DNA from: Pseudomonadota bacterium
Lineage (GTDB): Bacteria; Myxococcota; UBA9042; PHBI01
Direction of reading: 5' to 3'
NCBI GenBank assembly: GCA_005772945.1
Contig: SXIE01000257.1
Location: 1 to 9,841, forward strand
Length of the DNA: 9,841 nucleotides
A program made the position numbers and the translations under genes. The number at the start of each line of letters is the position of its first letter. Position 1 is the stretch's first letter. The notes under the pieces were generated by a model. The model did not search any database and was not told where the DNA came from. It saw nothing but the letters and a program-made list of their open reading frames with translations. This document shows, in pieces, positions 1 through 7,573 of this stretch.

Positions 1-1
1 G

Positions 2-763
2 CCGGTGCGCGTGCTCGACGTGGCGTCGCGGACGCGCGCGGCGGCACAGGGCGAGGTCGGGCGGGCCGTGCACGATGTCGCCTGCGACCGCGAGGGAGGT
101 CGCGTGGCGGTGCTCGCGCCGGCGAGCGCGACCCTGACGGTCGACGACGCGCTGGTCGTCTACGAGGTCCCGCCGGGGCTTGCGCCCGCGGGGCGCGAGC
201 TCTTTCGGCCGCCCGGGCCGCTCGCGCGCGGGAGCGTGGCGCTGTCACCGGATGGTGCGTTCGTCGCGGTCGCCTCGACCGACGGGCGCGTCGTGGCGTG
301 GAAGGTCGGCGAGGGGACGCCGGTGCTGGCGTGGCGGCACGCGTCGCCTGTTCGGCGCGTGGTCTTCGGGGCGGTGGGGAGGACGCTGTGGGTGTCCGAC
401 GAGCGCGAGATCAGGCACTGGGATCTGGCGACGATTGCGGAGGCGGGCCCGGAGGCGGGCGCGGCACCGGCGGTCGCGACGACGGCCGGGGAAGCCCTGC
501 GCGGGCTGGTCGCGCTGGCGGATGGGCGCGTCGTCGGCGTGGGTCACGTCGCGGGCGACGGCGGGGGCTTGGCGTTCTACGACGGAGCGAGCGGGGCGGA
601 GCTCGGGCGCGCAAGGACCGGCTGCCGCTGCGAGCGGCACGCGGTCAGCGCGGACGCCAAGACGGCGGTCTGCCTATGCGCGGACGCGACGGAGATCCGC
701 TGGGGGCCGATCGTCATCCCGGTTGCGGGCGCAAAAGACGGCGGCGGCTCAACGAAGCTTTAA
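2..763 (+). CDS. WD40-type beta-propeller protein, C-terminal part (5' end outside window)
   Basis: The reading frame is open to the first base, so this is probably the C-terminal part of a longer protein. The GTG at position 5 is only the first in-window start codon and need not be the true start. WD40/propeller blades are visible around residues 77-101 (counted from that GTG), with a 'SPDGAFVAVASTDGRVVAWK' blade, and around 115-141, ending in 'IRHWDL'. A further degenerate blade (about 165-200) ends in 'LAFYDGASGAELG'. WD40 propellers are protein-protein interaction platforms; in bacteria they often sit behind sensor or kinase domains, but nothing upstream is visible here. An odd feature is two CxC pairs near the end (C207/C209 and C223/C225), which could form disulfides or bind metal. 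Stop is TAA at 761-763. The gene converges on the minus-strand CsgG-like gene and overlaps its 3' end by 15 bp. Confidence 0.72.
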   Translation, partial: PVRVLDVASRTRAAAQGEVGRAVHDVACDREGGRVAVLAPASATLTVDDALVVYEVPPGLAPAGRELFRPPGPLARGSVALSPDGAFVAVASTDGRVVAWKVGEGTPVLAWRHASPVRRVVFGAVGRTLWVSDEREIRHWDLATIAEAGPEAGAAPAVATTAGEALRGLVALADGRVVGVGHVAGDGGGLAFYDGASGAELGRARTGCRCERHAVSADAKTAVCLCADATEIRWGPIVIPVAGAKDGGGSTKL

Positions 764-2974
764 TGCGTCGATCTGGACGTAGCCGGCGCTGCTGACGACC
801 AGGCCCGGGAATCCTGCGACCTTGCCGGGCAGCGTGAAGTGGTGCGTGCGGCCATCGACGGTGACGTCGACGCCGCCCTTGCCGAGCGTCACGGTGACGG
901 CGCTCTTGTCGGCGCTAGGCGCGAGTCCCGCCTTCTCGAGCGGGACCACCTGGAAGTGGTTGGCGTAGCCACCGCGGCTCTTGTCGTCGGGGAGGAGCTT
1001 GACGAGGGCGAGGCCGCTGGGCCCGATGCGCACGCCCCAGCCGGCGAGCGGGGCCTTGGCGGCGAGGTTCTCGAGGCCGAAGGCGATCGTCACGTCGGGG
1101 CGGTCGCGAGACTCGGTCTTGTAGTTGGGGCGCCAGTCGGCGGCCGGGCGGTAGTCGAGCGTGAGCGACACGGTGAAGGCGTCGCGCGCCGTGTCGCCGA
1201 GCACGGCGAGAAAGAGCGGGAGGGGGGTCTTGGGCGCCTTATCGCCGTGGGCAAGCGCTGCGCGCTCTTCGCGAGCGAAATAGCGTAGGCCTGACCCCCG
1301 CTCGCGCGTCACGGCGGCGGAATGCCAGACGTCGGCGCGATCGCTGAGCAGCGGGAAGAGGACGACGCTGTCCAGCCACACGAAGGCCTCGCCTTCGCGC
1401 TCTTTCGCGATCTGGCGCACGTGCTGGAGCTCGCGCAGGGCCTTATCTCCGAGGGTGCTGCCGGTGAACTCTTTCTGGAGCAGGCGGATCCCGTGGATGG
1501 GCGGGTCGCTGCCACGGAGCACGGCGAACTCGCGGCGAAAGCGCTGGAGCGGGTCGGACCGCTGGAGCTCGGCCAGCAGATCGCGCCCCCACTCGAGCTG
1601 TTGGGCGATCTTGTCGAGGGTCTTGGCGTCGTCGGTGAGGGTTCGCGCCTCGGTGAGGACCTTCGCGGCGCGGTCGGTGAGGGCGAACTTGAGGAGGTTC
1701 TCGCCGAGGCGGAGGCGCTCGCGCAGGCGCACGTCCTTGGTCCAGGTCGCGTCGCAGTCGCGCACGATGCGCTCCTGGAGCGCGAGGCGCTCGCTCACGT
1801 CCATCTGCAGTTGCACGCCGATGTGGGCGAGTGCGTAGCTCACGTCGGAGCCGCAGCGCTGGCCGCTCGCACTCTCGCGCGCCTTGGCGAACCAGGGCCG
1901 AAACGCCTTGTCCATGTCGGCGGGCCACGGGAGAACGCCGTAGAGCGTGCCGTAGGGAAGGGGGGCGACCTTGCCGCGGAGCGCGGTCGCTTCGGCCATG
2001 TAGGTTGCCACCCAGCGGTCCGACATGCGGTTGAGCGCGAACGCGTCGCCCGTGTCGTGGAGCGAGCGGAAGCGGTCGGACGGCGCGCGATCGGGGCTGA
2101 AGAAGTCCCCGAGGAGCCACGCCGCGACGGCCCGATCGACCGGGTCCTTGGCGCTCTCGTGGATGCGCACGAGCTGGTCGAGCATCGATTTGTCCCACGC
2201 CGTCGCCGCGGAGGCGAGCAGCTTGGCGCGCTCGTCCTCGGCGTGGTGAGCGGCCTGGGCGTGGCCGCGCGCGTCGGCGGCCAGACGCTCGTAGTCGGCG
2301 AGCGTCTGGCGCGCGAGCGCGAAGTTGCCGTCGATCTGGGAGGCCTTGCGGAGCGCGGTGAGCGCTTCGTCGTAGCGCTTGGCCTCGAACTGGGCCAGGC
2401 CCTCGGAGTACGCGCGGAAGGCCTCGAGGTCGGCCGTCTGAACGGTCGTTAGCTTGGCGCGCTCCTTGGGCTCGAGCTTCATGCCGATGCCGTCGACCAG
2501 GCGCTTGACGAGGTCCTTCTCGAGCTCGAAGAAGGCGTCCTTGTCACCCTCGATCTTGGCGGTCGTCGTGACCTCGCCGCTGGCGACCGCGATGAGGCGC
2601 GCGTCGAGCCGGAGCGTCTTGCCGACGACGGTGAACGAGCCGGCGACCAGGTGGGTCGCGCCCGTGAGCTTGCCGATCTTGGCGGCGGTGGCCGGGTCGA
2701 GCGCGCCCTTCTTGCCGAGATTCAGCTCGCTCTGGATGTCGGCGAGGCGCGCGCGCTCGACGACCTGGAGGTCGCTGCGGACGCTCGCGAGCTCGGCCAT
2801 GTCGGTCGTCAGCATCGACTGCAGGCCCTTGCCGAGGGCATCCCATTCGGGGTCGGGCGCGGCGTTGTCGAAGTCGAGGACCGCCACGCGCCACCCCGCC
2901 GCGATGGCTTCGGAGGCGGTCGCGAGCGTGGTCGGGGCGGCCACGAGCAGGAGCGCGAGCAGGCGCGAAATCAT
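749..2974 (-). CDS. CsgG-like domain/TPR exported protein, downstream paralogue
   Basis: A 741-aa protein starting at ATG 2974. A hydrophobic signal peptide follows directly (MISRLLALLLVAAPTTLATA), with likely cleavage near residue 20 or 26. The frame stays open far upstream, but that stretch is Arg-rich antisense-like sequence across the neighbouring gene, so the signal-peptide ATG is the convincing start. Residues about 29-160 match the CsgG/TolB-like fold: 'VAVLDF', then 'GLQSMLTTD', 'VVERARLADI' and 'THLVAGSF'. A TPR-like helical pair lies at about 183-230 (YDEALTALRKASQIDGNFAL). A long helical region follows to about 540. The end (about 595-741) looks like a concanavalin/LamG-type beta-sandwich ('VDVTVDGRTHHF', 'GYVQIDALKLR'); that part is inference. 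CsgG itself is an outer-membrane secretion channel, but CsgG-like domains in long TPR proteins are mostly uncharacterised, so periplasmic or outer-membrane location is the safe statement. It lies 26 bp after its paralogue and has no clear Shine-Dalgarno, which fits translation coupled to the upstream gene. Confidence 0.83.
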   Translation of the reverse strand: MISRLLALLLVAAPTTLATASEAIAAGWRVAVLDFDNAAPDPEWDALGKGLQSMLTTDMAELASVRSDLQVVERARLADIQSELNLGKKGALDPATAAKIGKLTGATHLVAGSFTVVGKTLRLDARLIAVASGEVTTTAKIEGDKDAFFELEKDLVKRLVDGIGMKLEPKERAKLTTVQTADLEAFRAYSEGLAQFEAKRYDEALTALRKASQIDGNFALARQTLADYERLAADARGHAQAAHHAEDERAKLLASAATAWDKSMLDQLVRIHESAKDPVDRAVAAWLLGDFFSPDRAPSDRFRSLHDTGDAFALNRMSDRWVATYMAEATALRGKVAPLPYGTLYGVLPWPADMDKAFRPWFAKARESASGQRCGSDVSYALAHIGVQLQMDVSERLALQERIVRDCDATWTKDVRLRERLRLGENLLKFALTDRAAKVLTEARTLTDDAKTLDKIAQQLEWGRDLLAELQRSDPLQRFRREFAVLRGSDPPIHGIRLLQKEFTGSTLGDKALRELQHVRQIAKEREGEAFVWLDSVVLFPLLSDRADVWHSAAVTRERGSGLRYFAREERAALAHGDKAPKTPLPLFLAVLGDTARDAFTVSLTLDYRPAADWRPNYKTESRDRPDVTIAFGLENLAAKAPLAGWGVRIGPSGLALVKLLPDDKSRGGYANHFQVVPLEKAGLAPSADKSAVTVTLGKGGVDVTVDGRTHHFTLPGKVAGFPGLVVSSAGYVQIDALKLR

Positions 2975-3000
2975 AGGTGTACCAACTATGTTGTTGGGGA

Positions 3001-5300
3001 CTACCGAAGGTCGGGGGCCGTGAACGCGACGTAGCCATCGCCCCATCCCCCGAGGACGAGCCAGCCGGCGCGGAGCTCGGAGGTCGTGAAGCGGTGGGAG
3101 GCCGCGCCGACCTTGACGTCCAGCGTCGTGCCGCGGCGCGTGATCTGAACGCGCGTCGGCGACGTGGTCCCCAGCCGGGGCGCCGCGGTGCTGAGCGGGG
3201 CGAGCGTCATGCGCGCCCAGCGATCGCGCCCGCGCTCGCCGGGGATGACGTGGGCGAGCGTCGTGCCGGCGGTGTCGATGCGCAGCGCCAAGCCCGCGGG
3301 GGCGTCGCGCTCGGGCGTCTTCGGCGCCGCGGAGGTATTGCGCGCGGGGAGCGGCGGCTCGAGCACGTCGATGCCCAAGAGGACGACGACGGCCGGGTGC
3401 GCGTCGGTCGGCGGTTGGCCGAAGGTCCAGTCGCGATCGAGTCCGCTCGGCCGCGCGAGATCCACGTCGAACGCCAGGCGCACCTCGTCGCGCGGGTGGT
3501 CGCCGAGCACCCAGAGTCCGCGCGCCGCGCGGTCTTGCCGGAACTGGCCCGCCCCCCAGGCGAGGCCGTCGACGCGCCAAGGGTCGGGCACCGCCCCCGG
3601 CCGGAGCGGCGTTCGCCACGCGCGTCCCGCGTCGTACACCAGCGGGAACACGAGCAGGCTCTTCCACCAGAAAAACGGCAGCGCCGCGACCGAGCCGAGC
3701 TGGCGCGCGTGCCAGAGCTGGGAATCCGTGGCGGGGGTCGCGGCCGTCCCAGCAAGGTCGCGATCGAGCGATGCGTCGCGATCGCCGAAGGCGACGAACT
3801 CGCGGCGTGCGTCCGTGAGCGCGTCCTTCCGAAGGAGCTCGCGATGGAGCGCGGCACCTGCTTCGAGCGCCTTGGCGATGCGCCGGAGCTCGCGGGGATC
3901 GTCGGTCGCCGTGCGCGCCTCGCCCCAGAGCCGTGCCGCGGTCTCGGTGTCGCCGAGCGCCAGCCAGGCGTCGGCCAGTCCTTGCAAGAGGCTCGCGCGG
4001 TCCCGCGGCTGCTGACGTCCCGCCCGCGGCGCGAGACGCTCCGCCAGGCGCAACGTGGTGCGCAGGTCGAGGTGCATCATCTGCCCGGCCGCGATGAACT
4101 CGGCGGCGAGCTCGCTGCTGGTCACCCACTTGCGCCGAATGTGGTCTGCGCGGTCCGCGTAGGATGCGTCCAGGTCCGCCTGCGATGCGCTCTTGACGGG
4201 GGTGTTCGAGAGGCGCGGGGGCAGCGGCAGCGGTGCGTCCGGCGCGGCCTCGGCGCTCGCAAGATAGTTGGTGTACCAACGATCGCGCAGCCGCTCGAGC
4301 GCGAAACCATCGGCGTGGGCGTGGAGCTGCTGGAACTGCGTCGGGATCCCGCCGTGCGCGTTGAAGGCGCCCGCCAGGAGCAGGGCAGCGATGGCCTTGT
4401 CGGCCGGGGTCGCCGGCTGCGCGTGGCGGCGTTCGAGGTCGGCGATCGTGGCGGGCTCGAGCGCGTCGGCCTGGGCAGCCACGCGGAGCTCGGCGAGGTC
4501 GGCCGCCTGCTGGGCGGCTTCGGCGTGCGCGTGCGCGTCGGCGACCAGGCGCTCGTAGTCGGCGAGCGTATGGTGGGCGAGCGCGAAGGCCGGGTCGAGC
4601 TCGGCCGCGCGCCGGAGCGCCGCGAGCGCCTCGACCTCGCGCGCGCGATCGGCGAGTTCCAGCCCGTCGCCGTAGGCGCGGAGGGCGTCGAGGTTGGCGG
4701 TCGCGATCGGCGCCAGCGCCGCGCGCTCCCTCGGTGTGAGCGGCGCGCCCAGCCCCTCGATCAGGCGCCGTGCGACGTCTTTTTCGAGCTCGAAGAACGC
4801 GTCGCGCTCGCCGTCGGCGGAGGCGCTCGCCACGACGGCGCCGGTCGCGACGCGCACCAAGCGTGCGTCGATGCGAAGGCGCGCGCCGACGAGCGTGAAG
4901 CTGCCGACGACCAGGTGGGAGGCCCCGAGGAGCTTGCCGATCGCGGCGGCTGAGCGGGCGTCGACCGCGCCGGCGGCGGCCAGTCGCAGCTCGGCGCCGA
5001 TGTCCTTCAGGCGCGCGCGTTCGACGATCTCGATGCTCGGACGCACGGCTGCGAGCGCGGCGAGATCGGTCGTGAGCATCGATTGCAGCCCGACGCCGAG
5101 GCCGTTCCAACCGGAGTCGGAGCCGGCGGCGTCGAAGGCGAGCACCGCGAGCCGATGCGGGGGCGTTGGGGCCGGCGCGGCGCGGGCCAGGCCAGGCCAG
5201 GCCAGGCCGCCGCGAGGAGTGCGAAGGCCACGAGCCATGCGTGCCACCGACGGGCGCGCGCGAGGGGCTCGAGGGCGGAACGCGATGTAGAAACCACCAC
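3001..5300 (-). CDS. CsgG-like domain/TPR exported protein, upstream paralogue, frame-broken at a 5-bp repeat
   Basis: The body frame (stop TAG 3001-3003) begins at GTG 5247 or ATG 5238 and would give 748 or 745 aa without a signal peptide. Further upstream a second frame, starting at GTG 5300 or GTG 5297, encodes a convincing signal peptide (RRWHAWLVAFALLAAAWPG), but in the sequence given it runs to a TGA at 5007-5009 after 97 codons. The switch point is the GGCCA repeat at 5185-5208. Losing one unit gives a continuous 764-aa precursor with 'LLAAAWPGLARAAPAP' leading into 'HRLAVLAFD'. The body parallels the downstream gene: CsgG-like domain ('GLQSMLTTDLAALAAVR', 'IEIVERARLKDI', 'SHLVVGSFTLVG'), 'DAFFELEKD', a TPR-like stretch near residues 186-234 of the 748-aa reading, a helical middle and a C-terminal beta-sandwich-like region. 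Its middle and C-terminal halves have diverged much more. It starts 12 bp after the fur-like stop, with GAGG just ahead. The body is intact over more than 700 codons, so the break is recent, reversible or artefactual. Confidence 0.8.
5185..5208. repeat. Pentanucleotide tandem repeat, 4.8 copies of GGCCA, at the signal-peptide/body junction
   Basis: Four perfect GGCCA units (5185-5204) are followed by GGCC (5205-5208). On the coding (minus) strand it reads as CCTGG-type repeats encoding the end of the signal peptide. Because the unit is not a multiple of three, each gain or loss changes the reading frame. In the present state the upstream start frame does not connect to the body frame; minus one unit or plus two units connects them. 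Short perfect tandem repeats are known slippage sites. Confidence 0.92.
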
Positions 5301-5302
5301 GA

Positions 5303-5306
5303 CCTC
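5303..5306 (-). promoter_or_regulatory. Probable Shine-Dalgarno for the upstream CsgG-like gene
   Basis: GAGG on the minus strand lies 2 nt before GTG 5300 and 5 nt before GTG 5297. The second spacing is the more usual, so GTG 5297 may be the real initiation codon. No comparable site precedes GTG 5247, which supports translation starting in the signal-peptide frame. Confidence 0.45.
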
Positions 5307-5312
5307 AGCCGC

Positions 5313-5804
5313 TCAGGAGGGTGTGCAGTCGTTGCAGACGCCGCGCAGCTGGATCTCGACGTCACCGTTGTTCACGGCCTGTTGCTCGCCCTTGCCCTCG
5401 ACGCGCACGACGACGCCCGCCAGGTGCGTGACCTCGCCGCAATCGACGCACACGAAGTGCGGGTGATCGGTGCAGGGGTTGACGCGCCCGGCGCGTTCGA
5501 AGCGCTGGAGCCCGCCGATCTCGGTCTTCTTCGCCAGCCCCGCGTCGGTGAGGTCGATGAGGTTGCGGTAGAGGGTCGAGCGATTCCACGCCGAGGCGCG
5601 CAGCTGGCCGGCGAGCTCGTGATGCGTGAGCGGGCCGCCCGAGGCGTCGAGCCGCTCCAGGACGGCGAGGCGCGATGAGGTCACGCGCAGGCCGGCGGCC
5701 CGGATGAGGTCGACGCGCGCGGCCTGGGCCGGGTCCATGTCGGCGCCTGGGAGCGCGTCGTGCTCGTCGTGATGCGCCTGGTCGTGATGGACGTGGTCGA
5801 CCAT
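5313..5804 (-). CDS. Fur-family metal-dependent transcriptional repressor with His-rich N-terminus
   Basis: A 163-aa protein of normal Fur-family length. The N-terminal winged helix is clear: 'RVTSSRLAVLERL' (about 40-52) and the recognition region 'NRSTLYRNLIDLTDAGL' (about 74-90), which matches the family's TVYRNL motif. The C-terminal metal-binding/dimerisation half has 'HPHFVCVDCGEV', giving C119 and C122, and a second pair C157/C160 near the end. The two CxxC pairs are the structural zinc site of the family. H114 and H116 are likely regulatory-metal ligands. Whether it senses iron, zinc or peroxide (Fur, Zur, PerR) cannot be decided from these residues. The first 16 residues are His-rich (HVHHDQAHHDEHD), an unusual extension that may bind metal; M23 is an alternative start that would remove it. 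ATG 5804 lies 4 bp after the sufE stop, with GAGG overlapping that stop. Adjacency to sufE favours a role in iron or Fe-S homeostasis. Confidence 0.9.
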   Translation of the reverse strand: MVDHVHHDQAHHDEHDALPGADMDPAQAARVDLIRAAGLRVTSSRLAVLERLDASGGPLTHHELAGQLRASAWNRSTLYRNLIDLTDAGLAKKTEIGGLQRFERAGRVNPCTDHPHFVCVDCGEVTHLAGVVVRVEGKGEQQAVNNGDVEIQLRGVCNDCTPS

Positions 5805-5808
5805 GGCC

Positions 5809-6261
5809 TCACGTACCGGAATTCTGCGGCCCGGACAAGCGTCGAGCCTCGTCCCGCAAGCGTCCGATCATCGCGACGAAGCCGTTGCGCCGGTTCAGGC
5901 TGAGATGCTCGCCCAGACCCAGGCGATCGAAGATCGGGCCGACGTCGGTCGCGGCGGCCTCGGCGGGTGTCAGGCCGCTGTAGGCGGCGAGCAAGACGGC
6001 GATGAGCCCGCGGACGATGATCGCGTCCGAGTCGGCGAGGTAGTCCATCGTCACGCGCCCGCCGTCGTCGGTGCGCGTATGGGCCGTGACCCATACCTGC
6101 GACATGCACCCCTCGACCTTGGAATAGGCGGTCTTGAGCGCATCCGGCATGGGGCGCAGGCCGCGCCCGAGGTCGATGAGGTAGCGGTAGCGATCCTCCC
6201 AGTTGTCGAGCAGCGCGAAGTCCTCTTGGAGCGCGTCGAGAGTGGCAGGCGTCGTCGTCAT
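5809..6261 (-). CDS. sufE: SufE-family cysteine desulfuration protein
   Basis: A 150-aa protein, close to the length of E. coli SufE (about 138 aa). The family signature is present as 'YSKVEGCMSQVWV' (about 46-58), with C52 as the sulfur-accepting cysteine. The surrounding order is typical: an N-terminal helix and 'WEDRYRYLIDLGRGL' (21-35), the Cys loop, 'DSDAIIVRGLIAVLLAAYSG' (77-96), and 'LSLNRRNGFVAMI' near the end. SufE takes persulfide sulfur from the SufS cysteine desulfurase and passes it to the Suf scaffold for Fe-S cluster assembly in the cytoplasm. No sufS, sufB, sufC or sufD lies in the window, so partners are encoded elsewhere. ATG 6261 was chosen because it gives family-like length; ATG 6270 and GTG 6279 are in frame, and none has a clear Shine-Dalgarno. 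The start is 33 bp after the permease stop and the stop is 4 bp before the fur-like start. Confidence 0.92.
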   Translation of the reverse strand: MTTTPATLDALQEDFALLDNWEDRYRYLIDLGRGLRPMPDALKTAYSKVEGCMSQVWVTAHTRTDDGGRVTMDYLADSDAIIVRGLIAVLLAAYSGLTPAEAAATDVGPIFDRLGLGEHLSLNRRNGFVAMIGRLRDEARRLSGPQNSGT

Positions 6262-6294
6262 AGGGCCCATGAGTGGCACAGGCGCGCGCGCGCG

Positions 6295-7548
6295 TCACGC
6301 GAACCAAGCGAGCGCCACGGGCGCCCACCAGACGAGCGTCACGACGCCGACCGCGAGCGCGATGAGGGTCGACGGCAGGCCCAGCCGCAGGTACTCGACG
6401 AAGGCGAGCGTGTGGTGCTCGCGGGCCCCTTCCGCGACGATGATGTTCGCGACCGAGCCGACGAGCGTGAGGTTGCCGGCGATCGTCGTGACGAAACCGA
6501 GCAGCACGTAGCCGAGCGCCGGATCGCCGAGCTCGGGCAGGTACGGCCCGGTCAAGAGCACCATCGGCACGTTCGACACGACGTTGGAGCCGAGCGCCAT
6601 GAGCGCGGTGAAGGCGGTCACGCCGCCCGGGTCGTCGAGGCGGAGGTGCGCGGCGCTCGCGCGCCAGAGGTCCTCGACGACGCCGGTCTGCGCGAGCGCG
6701 CGCGTCACGATGAAGAGCGCCGCGAAGAAGACGAGCACCGTCCAGTCGACGCGGCGGAAGGTCTCGTCGGGCGCGCGGAAGCGGACGAGCATGAGGACGG
6801 TGGCGCCCGTGAGCGCGGCGTAGCCGAGGTGCGCACCCGCGAAGAAGGCGACCACGACGCCGGCGAAGACGATGGCGATCGGCCCGAGCCCGCGCGGCGT
6901 GGAGGCGGCGGCGTGGGTCTCGGCCGTCCAGGCGGGGTGGGGAGCGAGCTCTTTCGCATAGAGGCGGCGCGCGAGCAGGATATGGAGTCCGAGCGCGAGG
7001 AGCACCGCCGGCAGCGACGCCACGAGGTAGGCGGCAAACGGCAGCTGCGACAGCGAGCCGATCAGCATGTTTTGCGGGTTGCCGACGAGCGTCGCCGCGC
7101 TGCCGAGGTTGGCCGAGGTCGCGAGCATCACCAGGTAGGGCCCCATCGGGAGGCGCGCGCGCCGGCAGGCCCCCACGACGATCGGCGTCATGAAGAGACA
7201 GATCGTGTCGTTGACGAAGAAGGCCGACGCGCCCGCGGCGAAGAGCGAAATGGCCGTGAGCAGCGCGAGCGGCGTCCGATAGCGCGCGAGCGTTCGCGCC
7301 GACGCCCACTCGAAGAAGCCGGTCTGCGCGAGCTCGGCGGTGAGCAGCATCATCGCGAAGAGCAAGAGCAGGGTGTCGCCGTCGATCGCCCGGAAGCTCT
7401 CGGCCGGGGTGATGGCGCCGCAGACGACCATGAGCGTCGCGCCCAGCAGCGCGCCGGCCGGCCGCCCGATCGGCAAGAGGCGCAGCCGCCGCACCGCGAT
7501 GAGCACGTACGTCAGGACGAAGATCGCAACCGTGACGGTCGTTTGCAT
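6295..7548 (-). CDS. ArsB/NhaD-type (ion transporter superfamily) inner-membrane permease
   Basis: A 417-aa polytopic membrane protein with roughly 10-12 hydrophobic segments. It shows the two-repeat plan of the ion transporter superfamily (ArsB, NhaD, SLC13/CitM, YbiR-like). The first repeat has 'FVNDTICLFMTPIVV' (111-125) and 'SANLGSAATLVGNPQNMLIG' (145-164). The second has 'GSNVVSNVPMVLL' (320-332) and 'AGNLTLVGSVANIIVAEGA' (357-375). These Asn/Gly-rich re-entrant hairpins form the substrate site in the family. A hydrophilic linker at about 196-220 separates the halves. The substrate cannot be named: there is no arsR or arsC beside it, and NhaD-like, arsenite and dicarboxylate transporters share the same motifs. 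ATG 7548 is 25 bp after the Uma2-gene stop, without a visible Shine-Dalgarno. Its place before sufE and a Fur-family gene hints at ion homeostasis, but this is only context. Confidence 0.85.
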   Translation of the reverse strand: MQTTVTVAIFVLTYVLIAVRRLRLLPIGRPAGALLGATLMVVCGAITPAESFRAIDGDTLLLLFAMMLLTAELAQTGFFEWASARTLARYRTPLALLTAISLFAAGASAFFVNDTICLFMTPIVVGACRRARLPMGPYLVMLATSANLGSAATLVGNPQNMLIGSLSQLPFAAYLVASLPAVLLALGLHILLARRLYAKELAPHPAWTAETHAAASTPRGLGPIAIVFAGVVVAFFAGAHLGYAALTGATVLMLVRFRAPDETFRRVDWTVLVFFAALFIVTRALAQTGVVEDLWRASAAHLRLDDPGGVTAFTALMALGSNVVSNVPMVLLTGPYLPELGDPALGYVLLGFVTTIAGNLTLVGSVANIIVAEGAREHHTLAFVEYLRLGLPSTLIALAVGVVTLVWWAPVALAWFA

Positions 7549-7573
7549 GGCGCGCGGGGAGCGTTCGCGGGCG

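Noticed and set aside
2976..2986. GGTGTACCAAC in the gap between the CsgG-like genes also occurs at 4270-4280 within a GTTGGT-GT-ACCAAC palindrome
   Set aside because: An 11-bp repeat pair is expected by chance in about 10 kb, and the second copy encodes 'RWYTNY' inside the gene.
2982..2997. Small CCAAC/GTTGG hairpin in the 26-bp gap between the CsgG-like genes
   Set aside because: A 5-bp stem is too short to claim regulation; it only shows that the gap is locally less GC-rich.
2977..4953. Long plus-strand open frame opposite the upstream CsgG-like gene
   Set aside because: It is antisense to a gene with recognisable domains; its Arg/Gly/Glu-rich translation shows no motif. Such shadows are expected in very GC-rich DNA.
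2975..5365. Minus-strand frame of the downstream CsgG-like gene stays open upstream to 5365, suggesting a 1538-residue fusion
   Set aside because: The extension is Arg/Ala/Gly-rich low-information sequence lying out of frame over the paralogue's coding region, and a clear signal peptide starts at ATG 2974.
6282..6294. Alternating GC tract between permease and sufE
   Set aside because: A 13-nt alternating run is unremarkable in this composition and lies outside coding sequence, so length change would not alter a frame.
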